A stretch of 57,463 nucleotides of DNA from Iodobacter sp. (GCF_025352645.1 NZ_JANXSO010000069.1:1-57463), one strand, 5' to 3'. Positions 37,166 through 46,350 are shown, counted from the first letter of the stretch. Numbers and translations: made by a program. Notes: generated by a model not told the origin, from the sequence alone.

Positions 37166-37304
37166 CTGATTATGTCTCTTGCTTAATGAACTCTTTGTCG
37201 ATGGATTTGTAGGGCGGGTGAAACCCGCGAGCAATGCTGAATAAATACGCGGGTTTCACCCGCCCTACGATATTTATAATGAGATTGAGCAAGAGGCTAA
37301 TCAG
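37166..37304. mobile_element. MITE with 21-base inverted ends and flanking 10-base repeat
   Basis: The left end CTGATTATGTCTCTTGCT... (37166-37187) is the imperfect inverse of the right end ATTGAGCAAGAGGCTAATCA... (37284-37304). TTAAACCTAC abuts the left end (37156-37165) and TTAAACCTCT the right (37305-37314); the first eight bases agree, as an aged target duplication would. Inside is a perfect 21-base-arm hairpin (37209-37229 with 37248-37268) beginning GTAGGGCGGGTGAAACCC. Its parts recur at 2961-3433. There is no transposase. It ends 27 bases before the FecR-domain gene and could carry or cut its promoter. Confidence 0.8.
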
Positions 37305-37331
37305 TTAAACCTCTATCTAGGGAGCGAGCCA

Positions 37332-37955
37332 ATGAAGCATCAATGTCTACAGCGCAGGCAGTTTTTATTGTTGGTGGGCAGCTTACTTGCCACGGTGGCC
37401 GCGCCAACATGGGCGGCTGGCGCATCGGGTGAAGTTAAGCAGCTCCTTGGGCAGGCGTGGCGGAATGATCAGCCTTTAAAACTGGGCGACCCGATTAGCT
37501 TAGGAGACCATTTACGCACGGGGGCAGATTCAAAGCTGGTGGTCAGGCTGGATAATGATGTCTATTTGCTACGTGCCAATGGCTCTTTGCAATTAGAGAA
37601 AAAAGGCTTAGTACTGGGGAGCTTGCGTTTACTGAGCGGCGCTTTACTTGCGGTATTTGCTAAAGGTAATAAGCAGATTATTACGCCAACGGTAACGGCA
37701 GGGATACGCGGCACGGGGCTGTATGCCGAGGCCAGCGAGCAAAGCACCTACTTTTGCCTCTGCTATGGAGAAGTCGATTTAAGCCCAATGCACCAAGAAG
37801 CTCGGCGCTTTCGGGTAAAAGCCAGCCACCATAAAGCGCATACGCTGGATGCGAAAGGCGGCATAGAAAAATCGCCACTTCGTAATCATAGCGATGACGA
37901 ATTGGCGATTTTAGAAGCATTAGCCGGGCGTAAGCCTCATGCACTGGCCGGCTGA
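37332..37955 (+). CDS. Exported FecR-domain protein with Tat-like signal
   Basis: The 207-aa protein starts with a twin-arginine-like signal (QRRQFLLLVGSLLATVAAP) ending near AGA at 29-31. One FecR domain spans about 40-150: GDPISLGDHLRTGADSKLVV, then ITPTVTAGIRGTGLYAE. The C-terminal 50 residues are charged and unrelated to known domains. FecR domains in sigma-factor systems sense periplasmic signals, but there is no FecI-type sigma factor or TonB receptor next to it, so this is probably a stand-alone periplasmic FecR protein of unknown role. AGGGAG precedes the ATG. Converges with the sugar-binding protein gene with nine bases between stops. Confidence 0.8.
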   Translation: MKHQCLQRRQFLLLVGSLLATVAAPTWAAGASGEVKQLLGQAWRNDQPLKLGDPISLGDHLRTGADSKLVVRLDNDVYLLRANGSLQLEKKGLVLGSLRLLSGALLAVFAKGNKQIITPTVTAGIRGTGLYAEASEQSTYFCLCYGEVDLSPMHQEARRFRVKASHHKAHTLDAKGGIEKSPLRNHSDDELAILEALAGRKPHALAG

Positions 37956-37964
37956 TTTAAGCGC

Positions 37965-39239
37965 CTACTTTTGTTTAGCTAAGCGCTCATTCCAGTTTTT
38001 AACCACGGCATCTAGTGCGGCTTTGGCAGATTTACGCCCTGTGATCGCCGATTGGATTTCAGTTTGCAGGGTGCGCTGCATGGTGGTTTCATCTGGCAGA
38101 ATACCTGGTTCTAAAGTCAGTGTTTTAGCGTTGCCAATAGATTGGGCGGCCACGGCGCGGGCTTTTTCTACCGGATCACTGCTCTTCGCTCCAGACATAA
38201 AGTACTGGTCTGCTGCCGCTTTTTTAGTCGATGGGAACGTAGTGCCGGTTTCTTTGGAGAAAGCCAATTGAGCGGCATCGCTGGTAATAAACTTGCCCAG
38301 TTTGGCCGCATCGCTTGGTGATTTTGCGCCCTTAGGAATCACGTAATCCATCATCCAACCACCAAAGGCCATTTTGCCTCCAGAAACCGGAAATGGGGCG
38401 ATTTCGGTTTTACCATAAACGGCTTTGCTATCTTGCTCAGTGCGTTTTAACGCCTGCGGTGCGGTGGTCATCATGGCAATGCGCTGCGTGTTATACGCGG
38501 CAATTTCTTGCTCGAATTCAATTTTAAATACATCTTTAGGTATTGCGCCTGCTTTATATAAATCTACAAATTTTTGCAAGAATGCAATGTGCTGAGGGGA
38601 ATTAAATACTGCTTTGCCATTTTCAATCACTGGCAAGCCCGCGTAATAAAACCAATTGATAAAACTGCCACCACTTTCTGCCGATAATTTAGGTGTAAAT
38701 GCGGGTAATTTTGTTTTTGCAGTAATAGTTTTGGCTTGGCTAATTAATTCATCAAAATTTTTAGCTGGGGTTTTTATACCCGCTTTATCAAATATTTCTT
38801 TATTGTAGGCAATCACAGCCACAGAGTTATACCAAGGAAAGGCATAGATTTTTCCTTTATAAGTAACATCGTTAAGTGCATTGTCTTGATAAAGATTTTT
38901 ATCCGCCCCCAAGTATTCATTCAGCGGAAAAATATTGCCTTGGCGGGCAAAATCATGCACCCACGGTACATTAAAATTGACTAGGGCCGGTGGGTTACCC
39001 GCTGCAATAGCAGCAATCAGCTTAGGCTGAATTTGATCCCAATTCATATCGACCCAAATGGCATCTAGGTTTGGATTTTGCTGATTAAATTGAGTAGCAA
39101 GGCCTTTAAAGTAATCATTAAATTTAGGTGCCATATTCATGGTCCAAAATTCTAGTTTTACTTTTTCAGCTGCAAAAACGGGTGAGGCGCTTAAAATACT
39201 GGTTACAACCATTGCGCTAGTAATAATTTTTTTCTTCAT
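37965..39239 (-). CDS. Extracellular solute-binding protein, sugar ABC type (orphan)
   Basis: The 424-aa protein has a Sec signal peptide ending near VFA-AEK (residue 24). It belongs to family 1 solute-binding proteins, with LEFWTMNMAPKFNDYFKGLA at the start of the mature part and KIYAFPWYNSVAVIAYNKEI near 125-145, both typical of MalE/UgpB-like carbohydrate binders. No ABC permease or ATPase lies nearby, so it must use components encoded elsewhere. GGAG nine bases before the ATG is the ribosome site. It is divergent from a PfkB-family kinase gene, which supports a carbohydrate or nucleoside substrate (inference). Confidence 0.9.
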   Translation of the reverse strand: MKKKIITSAMVVTSILSASPVFAAEKVKLEFWTMNMAPKFNDYFKGLATQFNQQNPNLDAIWVDMNWDQIQPKLIAAIAAGNPPALVNFNVPWVHDFARQGNIFPLNEYLGADKNLYQDNALNDVTYKGKIYAFPWYNSVAVIAYNKEIFDKAGIKTPAKNFDELISQAKTITAKTKLPAFTPKLSAESGGSFINWFYYAGLPVIENGKAVFNSPQHIAFLQKFVDLYKAGAIPKDVFKIEFEQEIAAYNTQRIAMMTTAPQALKRTEQDSKAVYGKTEIAPFPVSGGKMAFGGWMMDYVIPKGAKSPSDAAKLGKFITSDAAQLAFSKETGTTFPSTKKAAADQYFMSGAKSSDPVEKARAVAAQSIGNAKTLTLEPGILPDETTMQRTLQTEIQSAITGRKSAKAALDAVVKNWNERLAKQK

Positions 39240-39384
39240 CTAGATATGCTCCATTTTTTTTGGCGGTGCGGCTTGGCAACATAAGTATTGTGTTATCTAT
39301 GTGATTTTAAATATTGTGTAAAAGTGTGAAGTGTTGTTGTAAAAATGTGACTTACATTTCTAATAAACTAGGTATAGATGGCTG

Positions 39385-39400
39385 TCATATTGGCATATGA
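39385..39400. promoter_or_regulatory. Operator-like dyad between the SBP and kinase genes
   Basis: TCATAT-TGGC-ATATGA is a perfect inverted repeat in the AT-rich divergent spacer (39240-39580), 146 bases from one start and 181 from the other. The rest of the spacer shows no gene and no clear promoter boxes. Confidence 0.35.
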
Positions 39401-39580
39401 TGATTGACCGATATTTGTGTATATCTTTTTTTATTAAGCAATGATAAAACGATGGAGTAAGGCTTTTATATTGTGGGTATGTTGCTGGGTAATATGATTT
39501 TGCCTCATTGCTGATTTACTTATTTAAACTTAGTTTGCAACCTATACTTACTCAATTAACCCTTGCGAGGTATGAACACA

Positions 39581-40519
39581 ATGTCTGTTTTGATCTGTGG
39601 TTCTATGGCTTATGACACGATTATGGTTTTTCCAGATCGGTTTAAAAATCATATCTTGCCAGAAAAAATTCATATGCTTTCGGTGTCGTTTATGGTGCCG
39701 GAAATGCGTCGGGAATTTGGTGGTTGTGCGGGTAATATCGCTTATAACCTTAAAATGCTGGGTGGGGACCCGCAAATTATGGCAACCGCAGGCTGCGATT
39801 TTGCTCCCTATGCCAATCGCCTAGATAGATTGGGTATTCGTCGTGATAGCATTTTAGAAGTTGCAGACACGTTTACTGGGCAATGCTTTTTAACCACTGA
39901 TTTAGACGACAACCAGATCAATGCTTTTCACCCCGGTGCCATGAGTTTTTCGCATCTAAACCGTGTGGCGGATATCCAAGTAGCGATTGAACTGGCGATT
40001 ATTTCCCCTGATGGCAAGCAAGGCATGCAAGAGCATTGTGAGCAGCTTGCTAGCGCTAATATCCCCTTTATCTTTGACCCCGGCCAAGGCCTGCCAATGT
40101 TTAATGCGGCGGAGCTATTGCGGATGATTACTTTGGCTAGCTATGTGACGGTGAATGACTACGAGCTAGAAATGGTGCTGAACACCACTGGCCAGAGCAT
40201 GGATGAGCTTAAAAACACCGCAAAAGTGCTGATTGTTACGCTAGGTGAAGATGGCTCTAAAATTTATGAAGGCGGAATTTGCCATGATATTCCCGTGGTT
40301 GTGGCCAATGAGGTGCTAGACCCAACCGGCTGTGGTGATGCTTATCGTGCTGGGCTGTTATTTGGCATCAGCCAAGGGTGGGACTGGCCAAGGACTGGGC
40401 GCTTGGCCTCATTATTAGGCACACTTAAAATTGGCTATAAGGGCGGGCAAAACCATGTTTTTAGCCGTGAGGAGATTGCGGCACGGTTTGAGCAGGCTTT
40501 TGGTTTGTCCTTGGTGTAG
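39581..40519 (+). CDS. PfkB-family carbohydrate/nucleoside kinase
   Basis: The 312-aa ribokinase-fold enzyme has the two PfkB signatures. FGGCAGNIAYNLKMLGGDP lies near residue 47-65 and the ATP/anion-hole motif DPTGCGDAYRAGLLFG near 250-265, with the catalytic Asp in GCGD. VNDYELEMV near 190 is the usual mid segment. It phosphorylates a sugar or nucleoside; adenosine-kinase-like annotation is common for close relatives but the substrate cannot be read from sequence. GAGG ten bases before the ATG at 39581 favours this start over ATG 39572 and a TTG at 39563. Confidence 0.88.
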   Translation: MSVLICGSMAYDTIMVFPDRFKNHILPEKIHMLSVSFMVPEMRREFGGCAGNIAYNLKMLGGDPQIMATAGCDFAPYANRLDRLGIRRDSILEVADTFTGQCFLTTDLDDNQINAFHPGAMSFSHLNRVADIQVAIELAIISPDGKQGMQEHCEQLASANIPFIFDPGQGLPMFNAAELLRMITLASYVTVNDYELEMVLNTTGQSMDELKNTAKVLIVTLGEDGSKIYEGGICHDIPVVVANEVLDPTGCGDAYRAGLLFGISQGWDWPRTGRLASLLGTLKIGYKGGQNHVFSREEIAARFEQAFGLSLV

Positions 40520-40906
40520 GGGCGCTGTGCGGCTTGCTTAATAAGGGGTATTACGCAGCAAGATCAAAAAGTACGCAGTCCACTAAAAGCACGAACAGTT
40601 GGCCGCATTGCCCTTTATTTTTTATTTATTTAAATAATTACATTTAAAATCAAATACTTATTAGGTAAAAAATCTACGCGTTATAATGAAAAGCAGAGGA
40701 AGATCTCCCATTTTTGATCCATTTTCTTCATGTATTTAGTGTTTTTCGTGGATTGAATAGTCTTTGTACGTAACATCAGTTAAATAATATTAGTAATTTC
40801 TACTGCATTAAATCTGTCACGCAACTGACTTGTTGTTTTCATGCTTTGTCTATATGGTTTGTGCTCACGTCGGGAATCCTGACTAACCATAAAAGCAGGG
40901 GTTGCA
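40520..40906. other. AT-rich leader of the nuclease gene
   Basis: No gene was seen in these 387 bases. CTGTCAC-GCAA-CTGACTT (40814-40831) resembles a Pho box, two seven-base repeats spaced by four (first half good, second 4/7). TATATG at 40851-40856 is a possible -10 although farther away than usual. The segment before it is mostly A/T runs. Confidence 0.35.
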
Positions 40907-43582
40907 ATGAATAAGAAGGCGGTAGAAGGCTGCAAGCTAAAAACGTTGATGGCACTGTGTTTAATGGCTTGGGGAATAAATGCTCCCGCACATGCGGCAG
41001 CAAAAGTGGTGATTAGCCAGGTTTACGGCGGCGGCGGTAATAGCGGGGCGATATTTAAAAGTGATTTTATTGAGTTATTTAATGCGGGTGACCAGCCTGC
41101 AGATCTTACTGGCTGGAGCGTGCAATACGCTTCGGCAACGGGCAGCAGCTGGCAAAAAACAGCGATCAATGGGGTCTTGCTTGCTGGGCAGTATTACTTA
41201 GTTCAGCAGTCTACCGGCACAGGTGGCAGTGTAAATCTACCCTCTCCAGAAGCGATAGGCACCCTGCTGTTAAGCGCAAGCAGTGGCAAAGTGGCTCTTG
41301 TTAAAAATAATTTGCTTTTGGCTTGCGGTGCGCAGTGCAGCGGCAACGCTAATGTTTTGGATTACGTAGGTTTTGGTTCTGCAAACAATGCAGAAACTAA
41401 CCCAATTGCGCTATTAAGTAATAGTACGGCTGCCCTACGCAAAAACGCAGGCTGCACAGATAGCAACGACAATAGCGCTGACTTTATAGTGACCACTCCT
41501 GCACCGCGTAATGGTGCAACCCTGCTGCATACTTGCGGTGGTGTATCTCCAACACCCACTCCAACACCAAGCAGCCAACGCATCCATGATATTCAAGGCC
41601 ATGCGCATCGCTCGCCTTTAGAAAATACCATGGTGAGCAATGTGCCAGGGGTTGTAACCCTATTGGCAAGCAATGGCTTTTATCTGCAAGACCCGCTGCC
41701 AGATAACGATCCTTTAACGTCTGAAGGGATTTTTGTGTTTGTTGGCAGTGCGCCAACGGTGGTGGTGGGCGATTCGGTATTGGTTTCTGGCACAGTCAGC
41801 GAGTTCCGCCCAGGCGGCACGGGTGGTACCAATAATTTAACCACCACGCAAATCAAATTAGCCAGTGGCGGCGCTAGCAAATTGTCTAGCGGCAATGCAC
41901 TGCCTGCGCCCGTTATCTTGGCTAGCAATGTGCCAAATCAGCGGCTATGGCAAGGTAATGTGGCTGATATTGAGCAAGCCACTACGCTTGATTTAGCCAA
42001 TGGCCTCGATTTTTATGAAAGCCTAGAAGGCATGCGCGTGCAAATTAATGGCGCGGTAGTGGTTGGCCCGAGCAATAAATTTGGCGAAGTGTTTGTCGTT
42101 GCAGATCACGGCAGAGCCGCAGGCCCGCGCTCACCACGTGGTGGGGTAGTGGTGACTGAAGCCGATTTTAACCCAGAGCGCATTAAATTAGCCGCAGGTG
42201 CAATCAAGGCACCTGCTGTTAATGTGGGGGATTGGTTCCCGCAAGCGGTGGGCGTGGTGGATTATAGCTTTGCTAACTATAACTTACAGCTTAGCGAATT
42301 AGCCGCTCCTGTGAGTAGCAATCTGCAGCCAGAAACCACGGTTAAACAGACTAGCGATGAACTAGCGATTGCCTCGTTTAACGTAGAAAACCTCGATGCC
42401 AATGAAGGCGGGGCTAAGTTTGCTCGCCTAGCGGTGCAAATCGTACAAAACCTGCAATCGCCCGACATTCTTGGCTTGATGGAAATCCAAGACAATAACG
42501 GCGCGACGAGCGATGGCTCGGTTGACCCAGCTCAAACCTTGGCCAAGCTCATCACGGCGATTAAAACGGCAGGCGGTCCAGCTTATCAATATCGCCAAAT
42601 CAACCCCGTAGATGGCCAAGACGGTGGCGAGCCAGGCGGCAATATCCGCCAAGTTTTCTTGTTTAATCCAGCAAGAGTGAGCTTTATTGATCGTGCGGGT
42701 GGCTCTGCCACTCAGGGCATCGACGTGGTGGCTTGCCCAGAACAAGCCTGCCTGACTGCTAGCCCTGGCCGTATTGCTCCAACAGACCCAGCTTTTAATG
42801 CCAGCCGTAAACCGCTTACCGGCGAGTTTTCTTTTAATGGCAACAAGCTGTTTGTGATTGCTAACCACTTTAATTCTAAAGGGGGAGATCAGCCTTTGAG
42901 TGGCCGCTTCCAACCGGCTAATCGCAGCTCAGAAGTGCAGCGCAATAAACAAGCACAAATCGTGGCTGATTTTGTTAGCCGGATTAACGCCTTGGATCGC
43001 AATGCCAATGTGGTGGTGCTGGGGGATATCAATGATTACCAGTTCTCTACCTCAGTACAGCGCTTAAAGGCGGTGGGCTTAGTGGATCTAGTTGAAACGC
43101 TGCCAGAAAACGAGCGCTATACCTACGTTTATGAAGGCAATAGCCAAGTGCTGGATCATATTTTGGTGTCGCCAGCCTTAGCCAGCCGTGCTCAATACGA
43201 TGTGGTGCATGTGAATTCTGAGTTTGCAGATCAAGCATCGGATCACGAGCCAGAAGTAGCAAAGCTAACCCTGCCACAAGCATGGTTTGATATCACTGCG
43301 CGCTTTAGTCAGCAAAAATCAGGCTTGGTTTATAACGCGGGCAGCAAAACATTTAATGGCAGCCTTAGCTTGGCCGCGCAAAGCGTTGTAAGTGGCCCAG
43401 TCCGTGTGCAAATCAAAGATTTACCTGCAGGGGTAACGCTGGCAAATGGCGCTGAAGATGGCGTACTGCTTGCCAATATTACTGCCGGTACGGCGCTGGT
43501 TTTACCGCTTAAATTTAACAATCCGGCACGTGTTGCGATTCGTTTCACTGCACAAATTCTGGCTAATAAGGACTTTAAATAA
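40907..43582 (+). CDS. ExeM/NucH-family secreted endonuclease
   Basis: The 891-aa protein starts with a signal peptide ending near AHA-AAK (31). A lamin-tail domain spans about 32-165 (VVISQVYGGGGNSGA). A short Pro/Thr linker (about 213-222) follows, then an OB-fold-like region of about 225-475. An endonuclease/exonuclease/phosphatase domain from about 485 carries IASFNVENLDA, GLMEIQDNNG, NHFNSKGGD, GDINDYQ, DHILVS and SDHEPE. The final 100 residues are beta-rich. Relatives are extracellular DNases that release phosphate and nucleotides or trim biofilm DNA. No GlyGly-CTERM anchor is seen. CAGGGG precedes the ATG, and the stop overlaps the next start. Confidence 0.92.
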   Translation: MNKKAVEGCKLKTLMALCLMAWGINAPAHAAAKVVISQVYGGGGNSGAIFKSDFIELFNAGDQPADLTGWSVQYASATGSSWQKTAINGVLLAGQYYLVQQSTGTGGSVNLPSPEAIGTLLLSASSGKVALVKNNLLLACGAQCSGNANVLDYVGFGSANNAETNPIALLSNSTAALRKNAGCTDSNDNSADFIVTTPAPRNGATLLHTCGGVSPTPTPTPSSQRIHDIQGHAHRSPLENTMVSNVPGVVTLLASNGFYLQDPLPDNDPLTSEGIFVFVGSAPTVVVGDSVLVSGTVSEFRPGGTGGTNNLTTTQIKLASGGASKLSSGNALPAPVILASNVPNQRLWQGNVADIEQATTLDLANGLDFYESLEGMRVQINGAVVVGPSNKFGEVFVVADHGRAAGPRSPRGGVVVTEADFNPERIKLAAGAIKAPAVNVGDWFPQAVGVVDYSFANYNLQLSELAAPVSSNLQPETTVKQTSDELAIASFNVENLDANEGGAKFARLAVQIVQNLQSPDILGLMEIQDNNGATSDGSVDPAQTLAKLITAIKTAGGPAYQYRQINPVDGQDGGEPGGNIRQVFLFNPARVSFIDRAGGSATQGIDVVACPEQACLTASPGRIAPTDPAFNASRKPLTGEFSFNGNKLFVIANHFNSKGGDQPLSGRFQPANRSSEVQRNKQAQIVADFVSRINALDRNANVVVLGDINDYQFSTSVQRLKAVGLVDLVETLPENERYTYVYEGNSQVLDHILVSPALASRAQYDVVHVNSEFADQASDHEPEVAKLTLPQAWFDITARFSQQKSGLVYNAGSKTFNGSLSLAAQSVVSGPVRVQIKDLPAGVTLANGAEDGVLLANITAGTALVLPLKFNNPARVAIRFTAQILANKDFK

Positions 43583-44199
43583 TGAAACATACCCTTAAAC
43601 TAGCATTGGCTGGCCTTGCCTTGGTTTGCAGCAACATGGCTTCGGCGGCGATGTATCAAGTGGATGTGGATACTCGCGCTTTGGAAGGGCAGGGCGGTTT
43701 TGTAGCCTTGGGTTTAAATGGCCTAAGTGATTCACCTTTGGTTCGTGCGCTCGTTAGCCAGTTCCGTGGCAGCAGCTTTGGGCTGGTCGATAACAGCAAC
43801 ACGTTTAACGTGCTTGGGCAGCTTAGCTCTACTTTAAAGCTGGATAATTTGCAGTCTAATCAATTTACTCAGGGCGTTATCTTTGGCAAAAAACTACAGT
43901 TCAATGTTGAATTTGCAGAAAGCAATTCGGTAATTGGTTCAGGCACTAGCTTTGCTTTTTCTTTGCTAGATAAAAACTACAGCTCTTTGTTAAGTGCGGA
44001 TCCATCGGGTGTTGCAGTAATGGCAGAATTTACCCCGGGCAGCGCAACGTCATTTAACAGCTTGCTTCGTGCCGATGGTAAGGCCGTGGCAACGATTACC
44101 CCCGTACCAGAGCCAGAAACCTACGCCTTGATTGGTTTGGGTCTATTAGGTTTGGCCATGCAACGGCGTAAGCGCAGCTCTTACATCAGTAAGATTTAA
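43582..44199 (+). CDS. PEP-CTERM sorted exported protein (NF038129-like)
   Basis: The 205-aa protein has a Sec signal (1-22, ASA-AMY), a beta-rich middle, and a C-terminal PEP-CTERM tripartite tail. VPEPETYA is at about 175-182, followed by a hydrophobic helix and a basic end QRRKR. The tail directs processing by an exosortase, none of which lies in the window. The middle resembles the NF038129 group of PEP-CTERM proteins (from memory). The ATG shares one base with the nuclease stop (TAATG), so the two are translationally coupled, implying a joint role outside the cell. Confidence 0.88.
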   Translation: MKHTLKLALAGLALVCSNMASAAMYQVDVDTRALEGQGGFVALGLNGLSDSPLVRALVSQFRGSSFGLVDNSNTFNVLGQLSSTLKLDNLQSNQFTQGVIFGKKLQFNVEFAESNSVIGSGTSFAFSLLDKNYSSLLSADPSGVAVMAEFTPGSATSFNSLLRADGKAVATITPVPEPETYALIGLGLLGLAMQRRKRSSYISKI

Positions 44200-44232
44200 T
44201 ACGGCAAAGAGCTGGTTTCACTGCTTGTGGTT

Positions 44233-44259
44233 AAAAACGACCCTGCGGGGTCGTTTTTT
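44233..44259 (+). terminator. Terminator of the nuclease / PEP-CTERM operon
   Basis: AAAAACGACC-CTGC-GGGGTCGTTTTTT forms a strong hairpin with T run 34 bases past the stop. Confidence 0.93.
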
Positions 44260-44732
44260 ATGTTTTGAAGTTGTTGTAAAAATAGAATAATTAATTTTAG
44301 TATTTAATTTGATTGTTTGTAAGTTTGCTTACAGCAATGTAACGGCGCGTAGCTATTTCTCATCATTGTGGTTTTTATTGCCGAGAGCTTTCTTACAGAG
44401 CTTCTGACGAATCGCTACATAAATGCGCTGATCGATGAAATTATATTTTTTTATGCTAAATAATTAATTACTCTGAGCTTATGCTTGCTTAGAAATTTAA
44501 TTGTGATTTTTTGAATCCTGCTTGCTTCTTTCTATTTGATTTATATCGGTTTTTTTGGAGTGCAGGTCATGTAGTGAAAAGGCCTAATACCAATTCCACA
44601 AAAAATCATAGCTAAAGACGTTGGGGATATCTCTAGTAGGAGTACTCCTTAACGTGAGGTTTACTGCAAGGCAGCACTTTTAGACTCGGAAAGAGTTTTC
44701 TCTATTAACGTAGTAAGGTGGGAGAATCACAA
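44260..44732. other. Long leader region of the dpp operon
   Basis: No gene was seen in these 473 bases. The last 150 carry small pairings: AGGAGTACTCCT (44638-44649), CTGCAAGGCAG, and ACTC-GGAAA-GAGT near 44690. This suggests a structured 5' untranslated region, a place where dipeptide importers are often controlled by small RNAs. The promoter is not obvious. Confidence 0.4.
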
Positions 44733-46331
44733 ATGCGATTGAAACAGCTCGGATATATTCTCGCTACGGCGTGTGCTTTGAATGCGGGGGCTGCAATGGC
44801 CGCCGGCAAAACTTTGATTTTTTGTTCTGAAGGTAGCCCAGCCGGTTTTGATCCGGTGCGTTATACCTCTGGCACGGATTTTGATGCCTCTGCTGAGCCT
44901 GTTTTCAATCGCTTGGTGCAATTTAAACAAGGTTCTACCCAAATTGAGCCAGGTTTAGCAGAAAAGTGGGAAGTATCGGCTGATGGGCTGACTTACACTT
45001 TTAATCTGAGAAAAGGCGTGAAATTCCACACCACGCCTTTCTTTAAGCCGACTCGTGACTTTAACGCCGATGATGTGGCGTTTACTTTTCAGCGCATGAC
45101 GGATAAAAATCTACCGTTTAACAAGGCCGCACCTTCAGATTTCCCATATGTATCTGATATGAGCCTTGATACCAATATTGTGGGTATCGAAAAAGTAGAC
45201 GCTTATACCATCCGTTTAAAACTGAAAGCAGTGGATGCGGCCTTCTTGCAAAATATCGCGATGTCTTTTGCCTCTGTTTACTCGGCTGAATACGCAGATA
45301 GCCTGCTGAAGAGCGGCAAAACGGCGCAGCTAAATACCATGCCTATCGGTACTGGCCCATTTATTTTCAAAAGCTATCAAAAAGACAGCAATATTCGCTT
45401 TGATGCCAATCCAGAATACTGGAAAAAAGGCGAAGTAAAACTGGATAAGTTGATTTTTGCGATTACCCCAGATGCTTCTGTGCGTTACCAAAAGCTGCAA
45501 AAGGGTGAATGCCATGTCATGGTTTATCCAAAGCCAGCTGATCTGAAAGCCATGCAAGAAAACAAAAGTTTATCCGTGCCTTCACAAGCCGGTTTCAATC
45601 TTGGCTATTTGGCTTACAACGTTCAGCACAAACCACTGGATAAATTAGAAGTTCGCCAAGCGCTGGATATGGCTATTAATAAGAAAGCCATTATCGAAGC
45701 GGTTTACCAAGGTGCGGGCCAGTCTGCCACTAACCCAATGCCACCTACTCAGTGGTCTTACAATAAAAAGCTAAAAGATGCGGCTTATGATCCGGTTAAA
45801 GCGAAGGCGCTGCTGAAAAAAGCGGGCATTGCAGAAGGCACTGAGATCACGTTATGGGCCATGCCAGTACAGCGCCCTTACAACCCAAATGCCAAACTGA
45901 TGGCTGAAATGATCCAAGCGGATTGGGCTAAAGTGGGCGTGAAAGGCAAGATCACCACTTACGAGTGGGGCGAGTACCTGAAGCGCGGCAAGGCGGGTGA
46001 GCACGATGCAATCTTGGTAGGTTGGACTGGTGACAATGGCGATCCTGATAACTGGCTAGGTGTGAACTTGGCTTGCGCTTCGGTAGAAGGCAATAACTAC
46101 GCTAAGTGGTGCAATAAAGAGTTTGACGAGATGGTCGTAAAAGCGCGCACTATTACTAATCAAGCTGAACGCACCAAGCTGTACGAAAAAGCGCAGGAAG
46201 TCTTTAAGCGTGAGCTGCCTTGGACAACCGTTGCACACTCCACCGTTTACGTGCCACTGCGTAAAGAAGTGCAAGGGTTCAAAATCAGCCCATTTGGTCT
46301 GACTTCTTTCTCTGGCGTGAGTCTGAAATAA
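44733..46331 (+). CDS. dppA: Dipeptide ABC transporter substrate-binding protein
   Basis: The 532-aa family 5 solute-binding protein starts MRLKQLGYILATA with a signal peptide ending near AMA-AGK (23). The mature part shows LIFCSEGSPAGFDPVRYTSGTDFDASAEPVF and GLTYTFNLRKGVKFH, typical of DppA. It binds dipeptides, and in some species heme, in the periplasm. GGTGGGAG upstream supports the ATG at 44733; an in-frame GTG at 44718 is less likely. A hairpin terminator after it lets dppA be made in excess over the membrane components. Confidence 0.93.
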   Translation: MRLKQLGYILATACALNAGAAMAAGKTLIFCSEGSPAGFDPVRYTSGTDFDASAEPVFNRLVQFKQGSTQIEPGLAEKWEVSADGLTYTFNLRKGVKFHTTPFFKPTRDFNADDVAFTFQRMTDKNLPFNKAAPSDFPYVSDMSLDTNIVGIEKVDAYTIRLKLKAVDAAFLQNIAMSFASVYSAEYADSLLKSGKTAQLNTMPIGTGPFIFKSYQKDSNIRFDANPEYWKKGEVKLDKLIFAITPDASVRYQKLQKGECHVMVYPKPADLKAMQENKSLSVPSQAGFNLGYLAYNVQHKPLDKLEVRQALDMAINKKAIIEAVYQGAGQSATNPMPPTQWSYNKKLKDAAYDPVKAKALLKKAGIAEGTEITLWAMPVQRPYNPNAKLMAEMIQADWAKVGVKGKITTYEWGEYLKRGKAGEHDAILVGWTGDNGDPDNWLGVNLACASVEGNNYAKWCNKEFDEMVVKARTITNQAERTKLYEKAQEVFKRELPWTTVAHSTVYVPLRKEVQGFKISPFGLTSFSGVSLK

Positions 46332-46350
46332 CTATTTGATCTTCCATAGA

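Noticed and set aside
37965-39239. Part of a complete sugar ABC operon
   Set aside because: No permease or ATPase genes are adjacent on either side.
39340-39370. CRP-like site near AAATGTGACTTACATTTC
   Set aside because: The left TGTGA is present but the right half does not resemble TCACA, so the match is too weak.
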